From assembly GCA_033398695.1 (NCBI GenBank), contig CM065801.1, positions 50,726,358 to 50,790,357 of the forward strand: DNA of 64,000 nucleotides, in the 5' to 3' direction. Positions 21,579 to 33,930 of the stretch are shown here, in pieces. This stretch comes from Orobanche coerulescens. Its lineage: Eukaryota > Streptophyta > Magnoliopsida > Lamiales > Orobanchaceae. Each line of letters starts with the position of its first letter. Within the stretch, counting starts at the first letter, position 1. The position numbers and the translations under genes are program-made. The notes beneath the pieces are model-generated. The model was not told the DNA's origin, made no database searches, and worked only from the letters and a program-made list of their open reading frames with translations.

Positions 21579-24500
21579 TTAAGAAATAAATAGTTCGGGG
21601 TATTCCACCTGCATCTTCTCTTCCGTCACCCAAGTTGCCTCCTCGACTCCATGTCTCGACCATTGCACTTTAACCAGTGGAATGGTCTTATGCCGAAGTT
21701 GTTTCTCGCGATGCTCAAGGATCTTCACGGGTTTCTCCGGAAAGGTAACATCCTCGGCTACGTCAATCTCGCTGTAGTCGATAATGTGGTTCGGATCCGG
21801 TACGTACTTCCTCAACTGAGACACATGAAAAACACTGTGGACGTGACTCAAAGCTGGAGGCAACGCCAAGCGATAAGCTAAATCTCCAACTCTGTCCAAA
21901 ATCTCGAAGGGTGCGATATACCTCGGACTAAGTTTCCCCCTTTTCCCGAAGCGGAAGACTCCTATGGTCGGCGACACCTTGAGTAAGACATGATCCCCTA
22001 CTTCAAACTCCAAGGGTCGACGACGACTATCAGCATAAGATTTCTGATGACTCTGGGCAGTCAGCAATCGGTCCCGGATAACAGAAATCTTTTCTTTAGT
22101 CTCCATCAACATATCCGGTTTCGTTCCAACTAGCTCGGAAGCCTCGTCCCAACATAATGGAGACCTACATCATCTACCGTAAAGTGCCTCGAAGGGTGCC
22201 ATTTTGATCGACGCGTTCCAACTATTATTGTAAGCAAACTCGATCAATGGCAAATGAAGCTCCCAATCATTACTCCAGTCTAAGGCACAAGCCCGCAACA
22301 TATCTTCCAACGTCTGAATCGTCCTATCTGTATGACCGTCCGACTGAGGATGAAAGGAAGTGCTCAATCTCAACTCAGTGCCCAAAGCCTGATGAACGGC
22401 CTGCCAAAAATGCGATACGAAACGACCGTCTCGATCAGAAACAATGGTATTGGGGGTTCCGTGTAACCTCACAATCTCAGCAATAAAGGTTCGAGCCAGT
22501 CTATTTGGCCCCCAAGTATCCTTAATACCCAAGAAGTATGCTGACTTGGTCAACCGATCGACAATTACCCAAATCATATTCATTCCGGCCTGAGTCCTCG
22601 GCATGCTAGTGATGAAATCCATAGAGATGTCTTCCCACTTCCACTCGGGAATGGGAAGCGGTTTCAACAACCCCGCTGGTCGTTTATGTTCGATCTTGAC
22701 TTGTTGACACATCAAGCACCGTAGTACAAACTCCGTAACATCTTTCTTCATATTATTCCCCCAAAAATTACGCTTCAAATCTTTGTACATCTTACTCGTC
22801 CCGGGGTGGATTGAGTAAGGCGTAGCATGAGCTTCTCGGAGAATTCTCTGCCTCAACTCTAAATCGTTCGGAACACAAATCCTGCCCTGAAATCTCAGAA
22901 TACTATCCTCGTGAACTATAAAGCCAGGAGCTTTTCCTTTAATTACATCTCCCTTTAGTTGAGAAAACATCGGGTCACTCCACTGCTTCCCTTTAATATC
23001 ATCAATCAAGGACGAAGTAATTTCAAGAGTACACAACTGTCCCTGTACTCGCTGAAGCCAAACTTCTATCCCTTGCTCAATTAAATCCTGACGAATTTTC
23101 GTCTGAGATGTAAGAACCTCGAGCATTTGAAGAGATGCCGATTTGCGGCTCAAAGCATCTGCAACGACATTAGCTTTTCCGGGGTGGTAAAGAATTTCCA
23201 AATCATAATCCTTTATCAACTCTAACCAACGTCTTTGTCTCATATTCAGCTCCTTCTGACTGAAAATATATTTCAGACTCTTGTGATCGGTATAAATCTG
23301 ACACGGAGAACCATACAAATAATGCCGCCAAATCTTGAGTGCGAAGACAATCGCGGCCAATTCCAAATCGTGAGTAGGATAATTCATCTCATAAGGCTTT
23401 AATTGTCGTGACGCAAAAGCTATCGTCTTATCATGCTGCATAAGTACACAGCCCAAACCTTGACCCGAAGCGTCACTATAAACTGCAAAGCCCTCACTAC
23501 CATGTGGCAAGGTTAAAATCGGTGCTGAAGTCAAACGCCTCTTCAGTTCATCGAAGCTCTGTTGTCTTTCATCCATCCAAACAAACTTTTCGGTCTTCTG
23601 GAGTAATTTCGTAAGCGGCCGAGCGAGTTTCGAGAACCCCTCGACAAATCGACGGTAATACCCAGCAAGGCCCAAAAAGCTACGAACTTCCTTAACATTT
23701 TTAGGCGGTGCCCAATCTAGCACTGCCTCAATCTTCTCAAGGGTCTACCCGTACCCCTTCGGCAGAAATCACATGGCCGAGAAACATAACTTCTTCCAAC
23801 CAAAATTCGCATTTCGAGAATTTTGCATAGAGATGCTCGGTTCTCAAAATATCTAAAACCAAACGCAAGTGTCGGGCATGTTCCTCCTTATCTCGAGAAT
23901 AGATCAAGATGTCATCAATAAAGACGACTACACACATGTCGAGGTACTCGATGAATATCTTATTCATTAACTGCATGAATACTGCCGGTGCATTAGTCAA
24001 CCCAAAAGGCATAACTACAAATTCATAATGCCCATATCTCGTCCGAAATGCCGTCTTCGGAACGTCGGACTCCCTCACCCTGAGTTGATAATACCCGGAT
24101 CTTAAATCAATCTTCGAGAAAACCGCAGCCCCTTGCAATTGGTCAAATAAATCGTCTATACGAGGCAAATGATATTTGTTCATGATGGTTACTTTGTTCA
24201 GCTCACGGTAGTCGATGCACAAACGTAGTGAACCATCCTTCTTCCTCACAAAAAGAACAGGCGCGCCCCAAGGCGAAGCGCTCGGTCTGATGTAACCTCT
24301 TTCCAGAAGTTCTCCCAACTGATTCTTCAATTCTTGCATCTCGGAAGGTGCCATCCGATAAGGTGCTTTAGAAATCGGAGCCGCATCTGGCTCTAAGTCC
24401 ACTGCAAATTCTATCTCTCGATCTGGCGGTAATCCCGGGAGGTCATCCGGAAAAACATCGGGGTACTCACTAACAACCGGAATCGAAGAGAAATCGATTT

Positions 24501-25010
24501 CGTTTCCTTCTGTTTTCAAGGCATAACACCAATAGCCCGTACAACCTTTATTCAAAAGTTTTACGGTCTTCATGGCACTGATAAGTAACTTGGATAGTCC
24601 CGACTTACGCCCTAAAAATGAGTACTCGGATCCGTCTTTAGTCATCATGGTGACAACCTTGGTACGGTAGTTCATAATCGCTTGATGATTATCAAGCCAA
24701 TCCTCGCCGAGGATCACATCCTCGCCTTCTATATCAACTACAATCAGATTCGATAACCATTCCATACCGGATATACTCACCGGAAAATCTCTAATCTCCC
24801 GGTTTCCCACAATTCTATCCCCGCTAGGCAGTTTCACGATGAAGGGATCGCAACCAGTCAGACAAGTTATATTCAAACGGCATACACACTCCAAAGAAAT
24901 AAAAGAATGTGTAGCACCCGTATCGAAAAGTACACGGACTGGATGAGATAAAATATGATGGTACCTGAAGCTACCGCCGCGTCGGGTTCGTCTGTTCGGT
25001 GCATCTCATA
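21579..25010 (-). pseudogene. Element B pol: protease, RT, RNase H, integrase, chromodomain-like end
   Basis: Reads PR to CHD on the minus strand. A one-base loss near 24957 shifts the frame just before the protease, whose DTGATHSF is intact. RT (23737-24894 frame) has [20 protein letters not shown] and [10 protein letters not shown] frameshift follows VRVDP near 23737. RNase H begins [15 protein letters not shown]. Integrase has [31 protein letters not shown] and SDGHTDRT, where the final catalytic E of the usual motif reads D. TGA interrupts after EALYGR (about 22170-22172; neighbours have Arg). The C-terminus carries GPF/Y-like APFEIL and the segment VEEATWVTEEKM...YPELF. Confidence 0.93.
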
Positions 25011-26243
25011 AACCAGTGGTTGTACCGAACCGACGCTAGAGTTCCCCCCTCCAGCGTTCTGACCCCGTCCCCGGCCCCTGCCGAAATTCTGCTGAGGTTG
25101 ACCAAAAGATTGTCGTTGATTCATACTTTGATCAAGTGGTGCTGGGGCAGAAGCCCGAGTGTCCAAAGTCTAATTCGGTTCGAAACAATAAGCCACCCTA
25201 TGTCCCATCTGTCCGCACGTGTGACACTTCAATGGTGGAAAGTTGCATTCCAAACTGACGTGGCCTGGACGGCCACAATTATAGCAAGTCACCATGCGAT
25301 TTGTGGTGCCCGGAGTAGGACGGTAACCCCTCTTTCCTTTATTAGAACGTGACGACTGTACGGCATATCGGTTAGTCGTCTGTGACCTCTGAAAGTTGCC
25401 ACCCTTAGAGCTAGAAAAATTCCCCGCGACTTTCTGCTTCTTCGGGTCTTCAACGGTATCGTTGTCAGGGCTTAACATATCATGGGCTAAAGCTCTGTCC
25501 TGATACTCCTTCAGTGTGGTACAAGCAAATCCGGCCATGTACCGTCGTAAGTCCAAACTCATCCGCATATCAAAATAACGGATCTTATCACGCTCGTTCC
25601 GTACTTGATCCTTCACGTGGATCAGTTGTTGGTTGTACTCTACAATCGCTTGCGAAACAGGAATGTTCTGCGGTTTGGCCTCAAAAAAGGCTCAGATTCA
25701 GCTCTCTTGCACCGGCCAAGGACAAAACTCGGCCTCCAAAAGCTCCTTAAATTCCTCCCATGTGGTAATGCGATACTGTGGCTTGATGACCTTCCACCAG
25801 GTAGCGGCCTCCTTGGTGAGGAAATACTGAGCAATCGGTACTTTCCTCACTTCGGGGCAATCAACCGCCTCAAAAATCTTTTTCAATTCCGCTAGCCAGT
25901 CTTCCCATCCTAACGGGTCTGTGGCACCGCCAAATTGTGGAGGGTGCATACGAATTACATTCTGAAGCAAGGCATCCGTTTTCGGGTTCGGATTATTCAG
26001 CTGAACTGTTTGGGCTAAAATGGTCATCTGGGTAGCCAATTGTTGAAGTACATTCGCAACTCCAACGTCCGCGTTGTTCCCCTAGCCATTCGATTGGTCG
26101 TGCTGACTTTTGGTGTCGGGATGCACCGAGATTGACAAGCTGGGGTTGGTTGATCCCGCAACAGAACTGATGGAAACGGCCGCGCCACGACCTCTTCCAC
26201 GTCCACGGCCACGACCACGGCCACGGCCCCTACCAGCTGACAT
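25011..26243 (-). pseudogene. Element B gag with three in-frame stops
   Basis: ATG at 26241-26243 opens MSAGRGRGRGRGRG, the arginine-glycine start shared with A. The frame is continuous to 25011 apart from three stops: TAG 26082-26084, TGA 25698-25700 and TAG 25170-25172. The capsid reads LLQNVIRMHPPQFGGATDP to EFCPWPVQ. Knuckles CYNCGRPGHVSLEC and CHTCGQMGHRVAYC are complete. The stops look like single-base changes, so the element was probably competent when it inserted or was mobilised in trans. Confidence 0.92.
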
Positions 26244-26471
26244 ACTGAAGAACACACAAGTCACGTAAGCACAATTCATTTACACGTCATCAAAGTGACC
26301 GATTCTCACGAATACCAATAAAACGAAGCAAAACGAATAAGGAAACACCAGAAGAGTAAGAGGTCTTACAAGTACCGGTCGCACTGTGATGATGGCAAAG
26401 TAGTGATACTGCGGACAAATGACGACTCGATCGACCCAAAAGACCGACAACCTAGGTATCTATAGACCTAA

Positions 26472-26483
26472 GATCTGATACCA
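26472..26483 (-). other. Primer-binding site of element B (initiator-Met tRNA)
   Basis: Minus-strand TGGTATCAGATC, five bases after the 5' LTR, differs from canonical TGGTATCAGAGC at one position. Confidence 0.9.
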
Positions 26484-26488
26484 TATTC

Positions 26489-28585
26489 TGTAACACCCCC
26501 AAGTTATTCAGGGATATTACAGTGCCGTAAGCCCCGCCGTGGGACCCACAAGGCTAAACATACGCGGAACCATAAATTTTGACCGATAAGGTCTACATAC
26601 AATGGAAGGAAGAACAATACAAAGGGGTATTCAAAACATAACCAATGTATGCAAAGACATCACAACACAAATCAATACCTCGGCAAATACAGGCCGGAAC
26701 ATCAAGAAAATGGGAAACAATACTCGAGTATTCAATAACCATTCCAGTACAACAACACTGAATGGAAAACTCAAAACATAACCGGAGGAAATACACAGTA
26801 TCACTCTTGCCCACCATCTTCATGCCGACCCGATACCTGCCTGTCCGCTCTCCTGGAACCTGAAATACATAAAAGGTATTTCCCCCATAACGGGGTTAGC
26901 TGCCGAATAGCTAGTGCAAGTATATCAAGTATGAAACACAATGCTTCTCGACAATAAAGTAAATGTAACCGTCAATTCATCAATTCAATACTAGTATTCC
27001 AGAATAACTAAATCTCATAGCGTCACATCAAGACGTATATGAATGCCGTAGAAATGGTTCGTTCATATCATCCGTCAATACATGTATAAATACCATAGAA
27101 ACGGTTCGTTCATAACATGCCATCAATACATATATGAATGCCGTAGAAACGGTTCGTTCATATCATGCCATCAATATATCTATGAATGCCGTAGAAACGG
27201 TTCGTTCATATCATACCATCAATATTTCTTACTTTCAAAGTCGAGAACGTACAATCATAAATATATACTTGCCTTTGAGACATCGAGAAAATGAATGGAA
27301 AAAGGGTATGAGTTCTGTAGGTCCAAGAACGCGCTTCCGGCACCTAAACGATTCGCAAGGAATATGATAATTAATTATCCATATTCAAATTACATGAAGA
27401 AACTCCCGAAACCCGTCTACGATTTATGGAAATACATGGATAATCAACTAGAGGTTGGAAAATCGTCCAAACCCTCACAAGTCCAGAAACGGCATAATCC
27501 AATCCGTAAAATCATAGGAAAAGCATGCATACGGGATAGATACATCATAATCTCAAGGTTCTCAAGCTTCAAAGCGGGTAAATTGGACGAATCTACGAAA
27601 AAATCCAAAATTCCCAAAAGGTAGGGTTCCAAGGATTTTTACCTAGATTCGTACGATAGGATGGATTAGATGTTGAATAATCCTTGTTATCCAACCTAAT
27701 ATGACAATATCTGATGGAGGACTGCCTCAAAAAGCCCCAAATCGCCTCTCCCGAGCTCTCCCGATCGGAAAAAGTGGAAATGATGTGAAATGATGAGTGC
27801 AGGGGTTGACTGTCCCCTTATATATTGTCCCAGTCTAGCGCACGCTATGCCTCAATGTTAGCGTGCGCTAACGGGTCACCTGGTATTCCAGTGGCTAGTG
27901 CCATAAGACGTTAGCGCGCGTTACGAAACATCCCTTGCGTGCGCTAACTACTGTCCTGCCAAAATCTCAGCTTACTGCCTCGGTCCGCTAGCGTGCGTTA
28001 ATACTGAGCACTAGCGTGCGTTACGCAACACATATAGCGTACGCTAGCCGCTGCCTAGCGTGCGCTACCTGCTAGTCCAGAAAGTCTGAAACCTCACTGC
28101 TTCTACTGACCAGACCATTAGCGTGCGCTACCATTATGCCTTAGCATGCGCTACGTAACAGTTTTAGCGTGCGTTAGCCGAAGCCTAGCGTGCGCTACCT
28201 GATAGTCCAGAAACTTGACAACCTCACTGCCTCTGCCGACCCGGCCATTAGCGTGCACTACGGACGGATGTTAGCATGCGCTACTAACCACGAATAGCGT
28301 GCGCTAACGAACTCCTAGCGTGCGTTAATCCGCCAGTCCCTTAGTAAGCGCTACGGCTCAAAGCTAGCGTGTGCTAATCAAGCTGAATTAGCGTGTGTTA
28401 GCCTAGGCCTAGCGTGCGCTATTCCTCTGGCCCAGAACACTTCTGCAAGGTCTAAACAATACGATCGTGACCTAAACAAGGCACGAAACTTAATAACAAT
28501 ATCAACAACGTCTCCATGCATTTACAGAGCGACAAAATAAGGAGAACGGCAAGGTCAAACAGTCAATAAAAGTACGGGTATTACA
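26489..28585 (-). repeat. Element B 5' LTR
   Basis: 2097 bp, near-identical to 19415-21543. Contains the palindrome array at 27836-28413, TATATAAG at 27817-27824 and the 47-bp repeats at 27035-27225. It has lost about 30 bp near 28336 compared with the 3' LTR. Confidence 0.95.
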
Positions 28586-28590
28586 CATAT
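28586..28590. repeat. Target-site duplication of element B, right (CATAT)
   Basis: Second copy of CATAT, directly after the B end TATTACA. Confidence 0.95.
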
Positions 28591-28795
28591 CATCGACTTT
28601 GATGAGATCGATATTGCCGAGGACATTACCTTCGAGGAGCGTCCCTTGAAGATTTTGGAGCACCGTGAGAAGCGACTGAGGCATAAGACCATTCTCTTAG
28701 TCAAAGTGCAGTGGTCGAGACATGGTGTCGAGGAGGCCACTTGGAAAACCGAGGATAGCATGCGTACTAAGTACCCCGAGTTGTTTATTTCTTAA
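28591..28795 (+). pseudogene. Element A pol C-terminus (chromodomain-like), right of B
   Basis: Continuation of A's integrase after the nested element. It reads IIDFDEIDIAEDITFEERP, then RHKTILLVKVQW, then VEEATWKTEDSM and YPELFIS, ending TAA at 28793-28795. The VEEATW segment corresponds to the chromodomain-like tail of Tekay/Del chromoviruses, thought to direct integration into heterochromatin. Confidence 0.93.
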
Positions 28796-28814
28796 GTTTC
28801 GGGACGAAACTTGT

Positions 28815-28830
28815 TTTTAGAGGGGTAGAA
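28815..28830 (+). other. Polypurine tract of element A
   Basis: TTTTAGAGGGGTAGAA immediately before the right LTR; priming site for plus-strand DNA synthesis. Confidence 0.85.
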
Positions 28831-30934
28831 TGTAATATCCGCATTTTTCCTTTCTCTTGATATTCTCGTTTTGGTTTATTTTCATTTTTGGCAACTCGCT
28901 CGTAACCGCATTGACATTTCGAGGATATTTAATATTGGACTTTTTGTCGTTCGAGCTTGTTTCGGACTCGTTTTACTCGATTCAGTGGTTTATGTTGTTT
29001 TCATCGCTAATTCGGGTATTCTCGTAAATCGTCGTTCGGAACCGCCGTTTCGGGGTTGCTAAGGATCCATCTCATGTTATTATGCGTGTTGTGAGCTTTT
29101 GTTTGGTGTTTCGACCAGGTATCGTACATTTCAGATGTTTTGGGCCGTTTCGTAATTTCCCAAAGTTTTGGGATAATTACGTTTGTGGTTGTTTTTCCGA
29201 ACCTCTGGGTAGTCGGGAGTATGTTTTCCTTCAACACTTAAGTTCGTTGCCTCGAATCCTTTACGTTCGTACCATCGTGAATTGTTCACCGTTATATTTC
29301 GATTCTTTTCGATACCCTCCTTAACTATTTGTGGCATGTACCTCCCAGAAGAGAATGTTACGTACGTAACACACCTTTTGGTTACGTACGTAACGTCCTA
29401 GTGTAAAAGGGTACAGGCATTTATGCCTTTTTGGTTACGTACGTAAGGCCCTTATGGCTTACGTACGTAACACAGCCTACGTACGTTAGCAATTGGTGGC
29501 TAACGTACGTAACGCGGTCTGGGTTTATAAACCCAGGAGTTGACCGATTTCGGCCATTATCATTTCTCCTCCTCCCCATCCGACTCCTAGGCAATTTTCT
29601 TGGCATTTCCGGCGATTTGAAGCTTTGTAACTCCGAGCCATCATCTTCTTCGAGTTTTTGGAGTATATTATCAACATCTAATCGTGTTCTTCGTCATTAA
29701 TTCAAGGTAAACTCCTAAAACCTTGTTTTGGGTAAATTGGGGGGTTTTTTCACGTTTCGTCCGATTCGTTCCGTATGATAGATTAATTCATGGTATATAT
29801 GATTAATCTTGTTGGTATTATTAGTTACCCTACGGATTCATGGTATATTTCGTGGTATTTTTGTAATCTGGAGGGTTTGTTCGTGGTCCGCCCTCGTTGT
29901 TGTTTTTATACGAATATACATGAATCGTAGGCGGGTTTTCGGGTGTATTCCATTTCCGTATTCGTCTAGAGTTGGTTGTGATTGTATTCTTCGAATCATT
30001 AGGTTCGTGTGTGACGGTTCCTAGCGTTCGTCGGCGTTTTTCCTTTCGTTCGTTGCGTCGTCAATTATTCAAGGCAAGTATTTTTGGAAACCTTTATGCT
30101 TAACGTGAAATGGTAATGTATTTTGTGTGTGATTTGCTCACCTCGGGATGGTCCGACGGGATCACGGAGGGAGTCCAAAGGATTGAGTCCTGGATTCATG
30201 AGTTTGTTTAGCTAGCCAGTTCGGGAGGGTCCTTAGAGGCCTCGAGCGGGATCAATGGTATTACCCTGTTCCCAAGGCGATGCATGTGCGTGTTTTGTTT
30301 TATGATATGGCCAGCTCGGGAGGGTCCTTAGAGGCCTCGAGCAGGATCAATGGTATTACCCTGTTCCCAAGGCAAATTGTTTGACTGTTTGTTTCCGGAA
30401 AAGACATGTCTGGTTTTGGTTTTGAAATTGATTTGGTGCATTACTATAAAACGTGTAAGCGAATGGTTTGCCTTGATTACTTGTACTAGCGTAATTGCTA
30501 ACCCCTTTGGGGACCCGTTTTGGGGAAATTCTTGTTATGGATTTCAGGTTATGTTCTTCCGGACGAGCGGGCGCTGGGACAGTACGAGGATGTTGGCCAG
30601 GGTCGTTGACATGTGCATTTGGGTCTTCTTATTTCTTTTGTATATTTCAATATGGTTGTTTTCCACACTTATAAGCTTATAGATTGTACTCGCGAGTACT
30701 TAGGCTTTTTCCTTTCGGATTGTGTTTGGTCTTCGTTGAAGTTATTATATTTGTCGGTTGAGGTTTATTATGCCGGTTGTACCGGACGTGTTATTTTATG
30801 TTCTTGTTGTTAACAATTGTTTCCTTGCTAACCGAGACGGTTAGTCGAGTGGTGTTTTCTTGTTTTAGCCTGGTGGGTCCCATGTAGGGGTCCACGGCGC
30901 TGTAATACACCTCGAATATCTTGGGGGTGTTACC
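28831..30934 (+). repeat. Element A 3' LTR
   Basis: 2104 bp, near-identical to 12660-14763. The last base is C in place of A (GTGTTACC). Palindrome array at about 29357-29514, TATA-like TTTATAAA at 29524-29531, 95-bp tandem repeat from 30214. Confidence 0.95.
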
Positions 30935-30939
30935 GGCTG
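30935..30939. repeat. Target-site duplication of element A, right (GGCTG)
   Basis: GGCTG follows the 3' LTR and matches 12655-12659. Confidence 0.88.
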
Positions 30940-31242
30940 GTGGGCCAACATAAGGATGAACCACTAAGGGGATAAGGTTACTTATAGAGAAATGACTGCG
31001 AGGAGAGACATTGGATCAAAATATAAATGGCGACCGTATGATAGCCGCCCTGAATAATGAATCGACAGGCGTCGGGTGCCACGAGTTTGTGCACACTCTC
31101 CATTATTAGAAGTATGGGGAAACGTGGTTTGTATAGAAGCATTGGGGCAGAACAAGTCTGTAGGCACACGTCCCAGTAAAGGTGGCATGTGAAACGTCAC
31201 CTCATTAAATCCCAAAATAAATAGATTCATAAGACAAAACAT
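30940..31242 (-). pseudogene. Decayed retroelement antisense ORF, upstream part (right of element A)
   Basis: Minus-strand frame reads NLFILGFNEVTFHMPPLLGR and FPHTSNNGECAQTRG. It faces the same way as 10302-12654 and would be contiguous with it before element A inserted. The FNEV and hydrophobic pattern faintly resembles the putative gypsy-type transposon domain seen better at 63461-64000, but I would not rely on it. Confidence 0.35.
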
Positions 31243-31869
31243 GCATGATAAATATAACTCGGAAGTATTAGGTCGGGTTAACTTGACCAGTCTGCAGGGC
31301 AGAGTGGTTCGGGGACAACCACGTCGGAGGTACTACTCAAAGCTTAGGATGCTTGACCAACCACGTCGAAACCAATATGTTTAGTGACTTTTCGATGTAC
31401 TAAAAGCTCGAGCTCCTTTTACGACCTCACATCGCCCCAACTAAAAGCTGATCCAACCAGCTAGTACTTTGGAGATTATTCTCCGAGGTTTTACATGAAA
31501 GAAGGAACTTGACTCAGCTCGCCCGAAGAGCTATAACTAAAAATATTCCTTAAGGGAACCAACACGGATGAGAAGATAGAAGAACGTTTACCATCGATGG
31601 ATTATTCGGATTTTTCGGAGGTGGGACCACCCTGAAAACCAATAGTCTTGGAGATCAAGCCAGGCCAAGCCTATCAGCTAACTCATTATCAGGAATCTCT
31701 ACTCTCATAAAAAACATACACTTACCCTGCCAGATTTTCTTCAGAATATGACTTGAGCGTCGAAGTGTTTATGCCGAGACCCTCCCCAGTGTTTATTAAC
31801 GTACTCCGACGACCTTTTAGCTTGGACCTTTGGGAGTAGTCTAATTATTAGTGTTCAATCAGCTCAGAT
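31243..31869. other. No recognisable gene
   Basis: About 630 bp with no domain-bearing frame and no RNA gene. It separates the decayed antisense-ORF region from the subterminal repeats of the DNA transposon. One GTCGGAG-type motif and a pair of ACCACGTCG(G/A)A repeats (near 31319 and 31362) are the only structure seen. Confidence 0.5.
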
Positions 31870-32446
31870 TCATCAATAAACTCTCTCATCGGTTAAAAAC
31901 CATTGTGAAAAGTTTCTTGTTTTACATTAGTTGTTGACAACCTGTTATATTGGTTCTCCATCATTTTTAAGAATTCTTACATCCGTGAAAAAACATTGTG
32001 ATGAGTTCTCACGACATCAGTTGTTATAGATTACACTAGTTAAAAAACATTGTTAAATCTCCTTACATCGGTTCAAAATTGTCGTCAGAAGATCCTACTA
32101 CACTAGGTATAGACAGCCTTTTACATTGATTTATAACCTTTGTTAAGAATCGTTACATCATAAATAATATTATGAGAAAGGCCTAATTAATTGGTTCTTG
32201 CCGGTCTATTACATTGGGGTTAAGCCCTTTTTAATACACTCACATTGGTTCATAAACATTATGGAAAGAACCTTGTACAACAGTTATTCTTACATATTAT
32301 ATCGGTGGAGTGCTTTTGTCTTAGACATTTGTTACATCAATTTGGTAGTAAAACACGATGTCATAAGACCTCTTTTACATTAGTTTTTAGCTGATATGAA
32401 AGTAAAGGAAGCAATTACATTCGGTCAAAAATCATCGGTTCTCGGC
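31870..32446. repeat. CACTA-like subterminal repeats (TTACATCGGTT ... AACCATTGT)
   Basis: Roughly a dozen degenerate units of TTACATCGGTT or ACATTGGTT followed by (A)AAACATTGTGA-type sequence, spaced 40-60 bp, e.g. CTCATCGGTTAAAAACCATTG near 31888 and TTACATCGGTTCAAAATTG near 32064. Such repeats next to a terminus are typical of CACTA (En/Spm) transposons and serve there as transposase-binding sites. The outer boundary is not resolved. Confidence 0.55.
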
Positions 32447-32580
32447 TAGTGTTATAACATCGATTTAGAATCAAGGGTTTTGCTTAAAAAACACAAACAA
32501 TTTGTCATTTTGAAATTAGACACGTCCTTCTAAAACGTCCTATAAATGATCGAGCTTTTTACCGTTTTGATTTTAAACAC
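32447..32580 (+). repeat. Left inverted terminal sequence of the DNA transposon
   Basis: About 130 bp that is, in reverse complement, closely similar to 54848-55015. Shared cores include ATTTGTCATTTTGAAATTAG, GTCCTTCTAAAA and ATTTTGATTTTA. These two inverted copies bracket the MuDR-type transposase and the GRF-type gene. Confidence 0.75.
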
Positions 32581-32742
32581 CAAATGCAGAGCGAAAAATT
32601 ACATCCGACGTGGCAACTGGGCTGAGTGATGTAGTGTTGTCGTCGGTCTAGATGAAACTACATCGTCTTAACATAATAAAACGACGCCCATTTGGCAGAA
32701 ATTAATACTTTTAAGATTATTGATTGGTGCTCTCTCTCTCAA

Positions 32743-32810
32743 CTCTCTAAGCTCTCTCTCTCTCTCTCTCTCTCCCCCTCCCTCCCTCCCTCCCTCGCTC
32801 TCTCTCTCGA
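32743..32810. repeat. (CT)n/(CCCT)n simple repeat in 5' UTR
   Basis: CT-rich run directly before the start codon of the GRF-type gene; CT-rich leaders are common in plant 5' UTRs. Confidence 0.8.
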
Positions 32811-33320
32811 TGTTGAAGATGGCGAATCGATGCTGCTCACACGGTCTTCAAGTGAATATGAGGACATCATGGACCAACAACAACCCAGTAATGCGATTTT
32901 GTGGTTGCATTCTAGAGGCGGTTAGTGAATGTTAAAATAATACCAATATTTTGTTCTTCCATTCTCCGTCTTTCTTCAATTTTATAGTTGGATTTTATTA
33001 AACTAGGGTTGGGCATGTTCTTACTACGACTGATAGATCCAGAGCCAACTCAACTCCATACAAACTACATTCACAAGCTGAAGCGTGAACGTGATGAAGC
33101 ACAAGAGCAATTAAGAACTCAAACTTATTTATCTCGAGATTACAAAGAAGCTGAAAAGCACGCTTGGGATGAAGCTGCTTTGACTTTTGTGGAGCACCAA
33201 GAATTGTAGGAGAAATGTGATGCAATGAAAGAGAAGTTGCGGATGTGGAGGGCGTTTGGGATTTTGGTCACATTTGTGATCAGTGCATTGTTGCTGCTTG
33301 TGATTGTGGTAGTGTATTGA
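32810..33320 (+). pseudogene. GRF-type zinc-finger/coiled-coil/TM protein, transposon-associated, one stop
   Basis: Two exons: 32810-32920 and 32988-33320, with a GT-AG intron in phase 0. Exon 1 starts MLKMANRCCSHG and carries the GRF zinc-finger signature (CC.HG...MRTSWTNNNP...RFCGC), a putative nucleic-acid-binding finger. Exon 2 begins with a WVD-like segment (LIDPEPTQL), continues into a charged coiled coil (KLKRERDEAQEQL) and ends in a hydrophobic helix (ILVTFVISALLLLVIVVVY). One TAG (33207-33209) interrupts the coiled coil, after which the frame stays open to TGA. Small GRF+TM proteins are widespread in plants and often lie in or near transposons. Here it converges with the transposase gene inside the same inverted ends. 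Function unknown. Confidence 0.75.
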
Positions 33321-33930
33321 GATTGTTTATGGTGATAATGGTATTGTATTGAGATTGTATGGATGTATTAATATGTTTCTTGTATGGTAGCAGCGCATTA
33401 GTTTTGTGTAATTCATCATTTTGCAATGTATTAGCTAGTATGTTGTATTGAACTAGTTCACTAAATGAAATGAAATCATTATGGAGTTGTCTTTGTATTA
33501 GGGTATTTCTAATATATTCCCCACTTAGTCCATTAAATGAACTACAAAAATGACCAATAAGATGATCAAATTCAAAAAGCAACAATATCAAAATCTTCAC
33601 CATTCATAAAAAGGAACAAAACATTGTCTTAACGTACAAAAGAACATAACATTGTCTTAACATCATACAAAGCTACATAACATTATCTTACCATCATTCA
33701 AACAAACAGAACATTGGTTGCAGCTCAGTGAGTACGGCACAACACCATTACAATTTGACATAATCTCCTCACTCGTTCCTGCTTTCTTGTGTGGGTGGCA
33801 ACTCAATGAGTGCAGCTGTCTTTCTTGGACTTAAAAACATCGAACTTCTTTGACTACATGAACTCTGTAGAAGTGAATTATATTAGTATTGTAACACTTA
33901 AACTTATTAGTTTTATAATAGGAATAATCA
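33321..33930. other. Convergent intergenic region of the DNA transposon
   Basis: AT-rich, no domain-bearing frame. It separates the 3' end of the GRF-type gene (plus) from the 3' end of the transposase (minus). It probably holds both 3' UTRs. A short repeat (AACATAACATTGTCTTAAC / TACATAACATTATCTTACC) lies near 33645-33690. Confidence 0.5.

Larger units (their letters stand above)
19415..28585 (-). mobile_element. Element B: Tekay/Del-type chromovirus nested in A
   Basis: A 9171-bp minus-strand element with LTRs at 26489-28585 (5') and 19415-21543 (3'), PBS, gag, pol with chromodomain-like C-terminus, purine tract and TSD CATAT. It is the best-preserved copy in the window. Its coding region still carries four in-frame stops and two single-base-type frameshifts. 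It belongs to a different LTR family from A, because the LTR interiors do not match although the coding regions are clearly related. Confidence 0.95.
12660..30934 (+). mobile_element. Element A: Tekay/Del-type Ty3/gypsy chromovirus, split by element B
   Basis: A complete but mutated LTR retrotransposon. It has LTRs at 12660-14763 and 28831-30934, an initiator-Met PBS at 14769, gag, a PR-RT-RNase H-integrase region and a chromodomain-like C-terminus. A purine tract precedes the right LTR and TSD GGCTG flanks the element. Without the 9.2-kb nested element B and its TSD, A is about 9.1 kb. Lineage is inferred from integrase, the C-terminal VEEATWKTE...YPELF segment, LTR size and PBS. Several frameshifts and stops mean it cannot encode its own proteins now. 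Confidence 0.93.
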
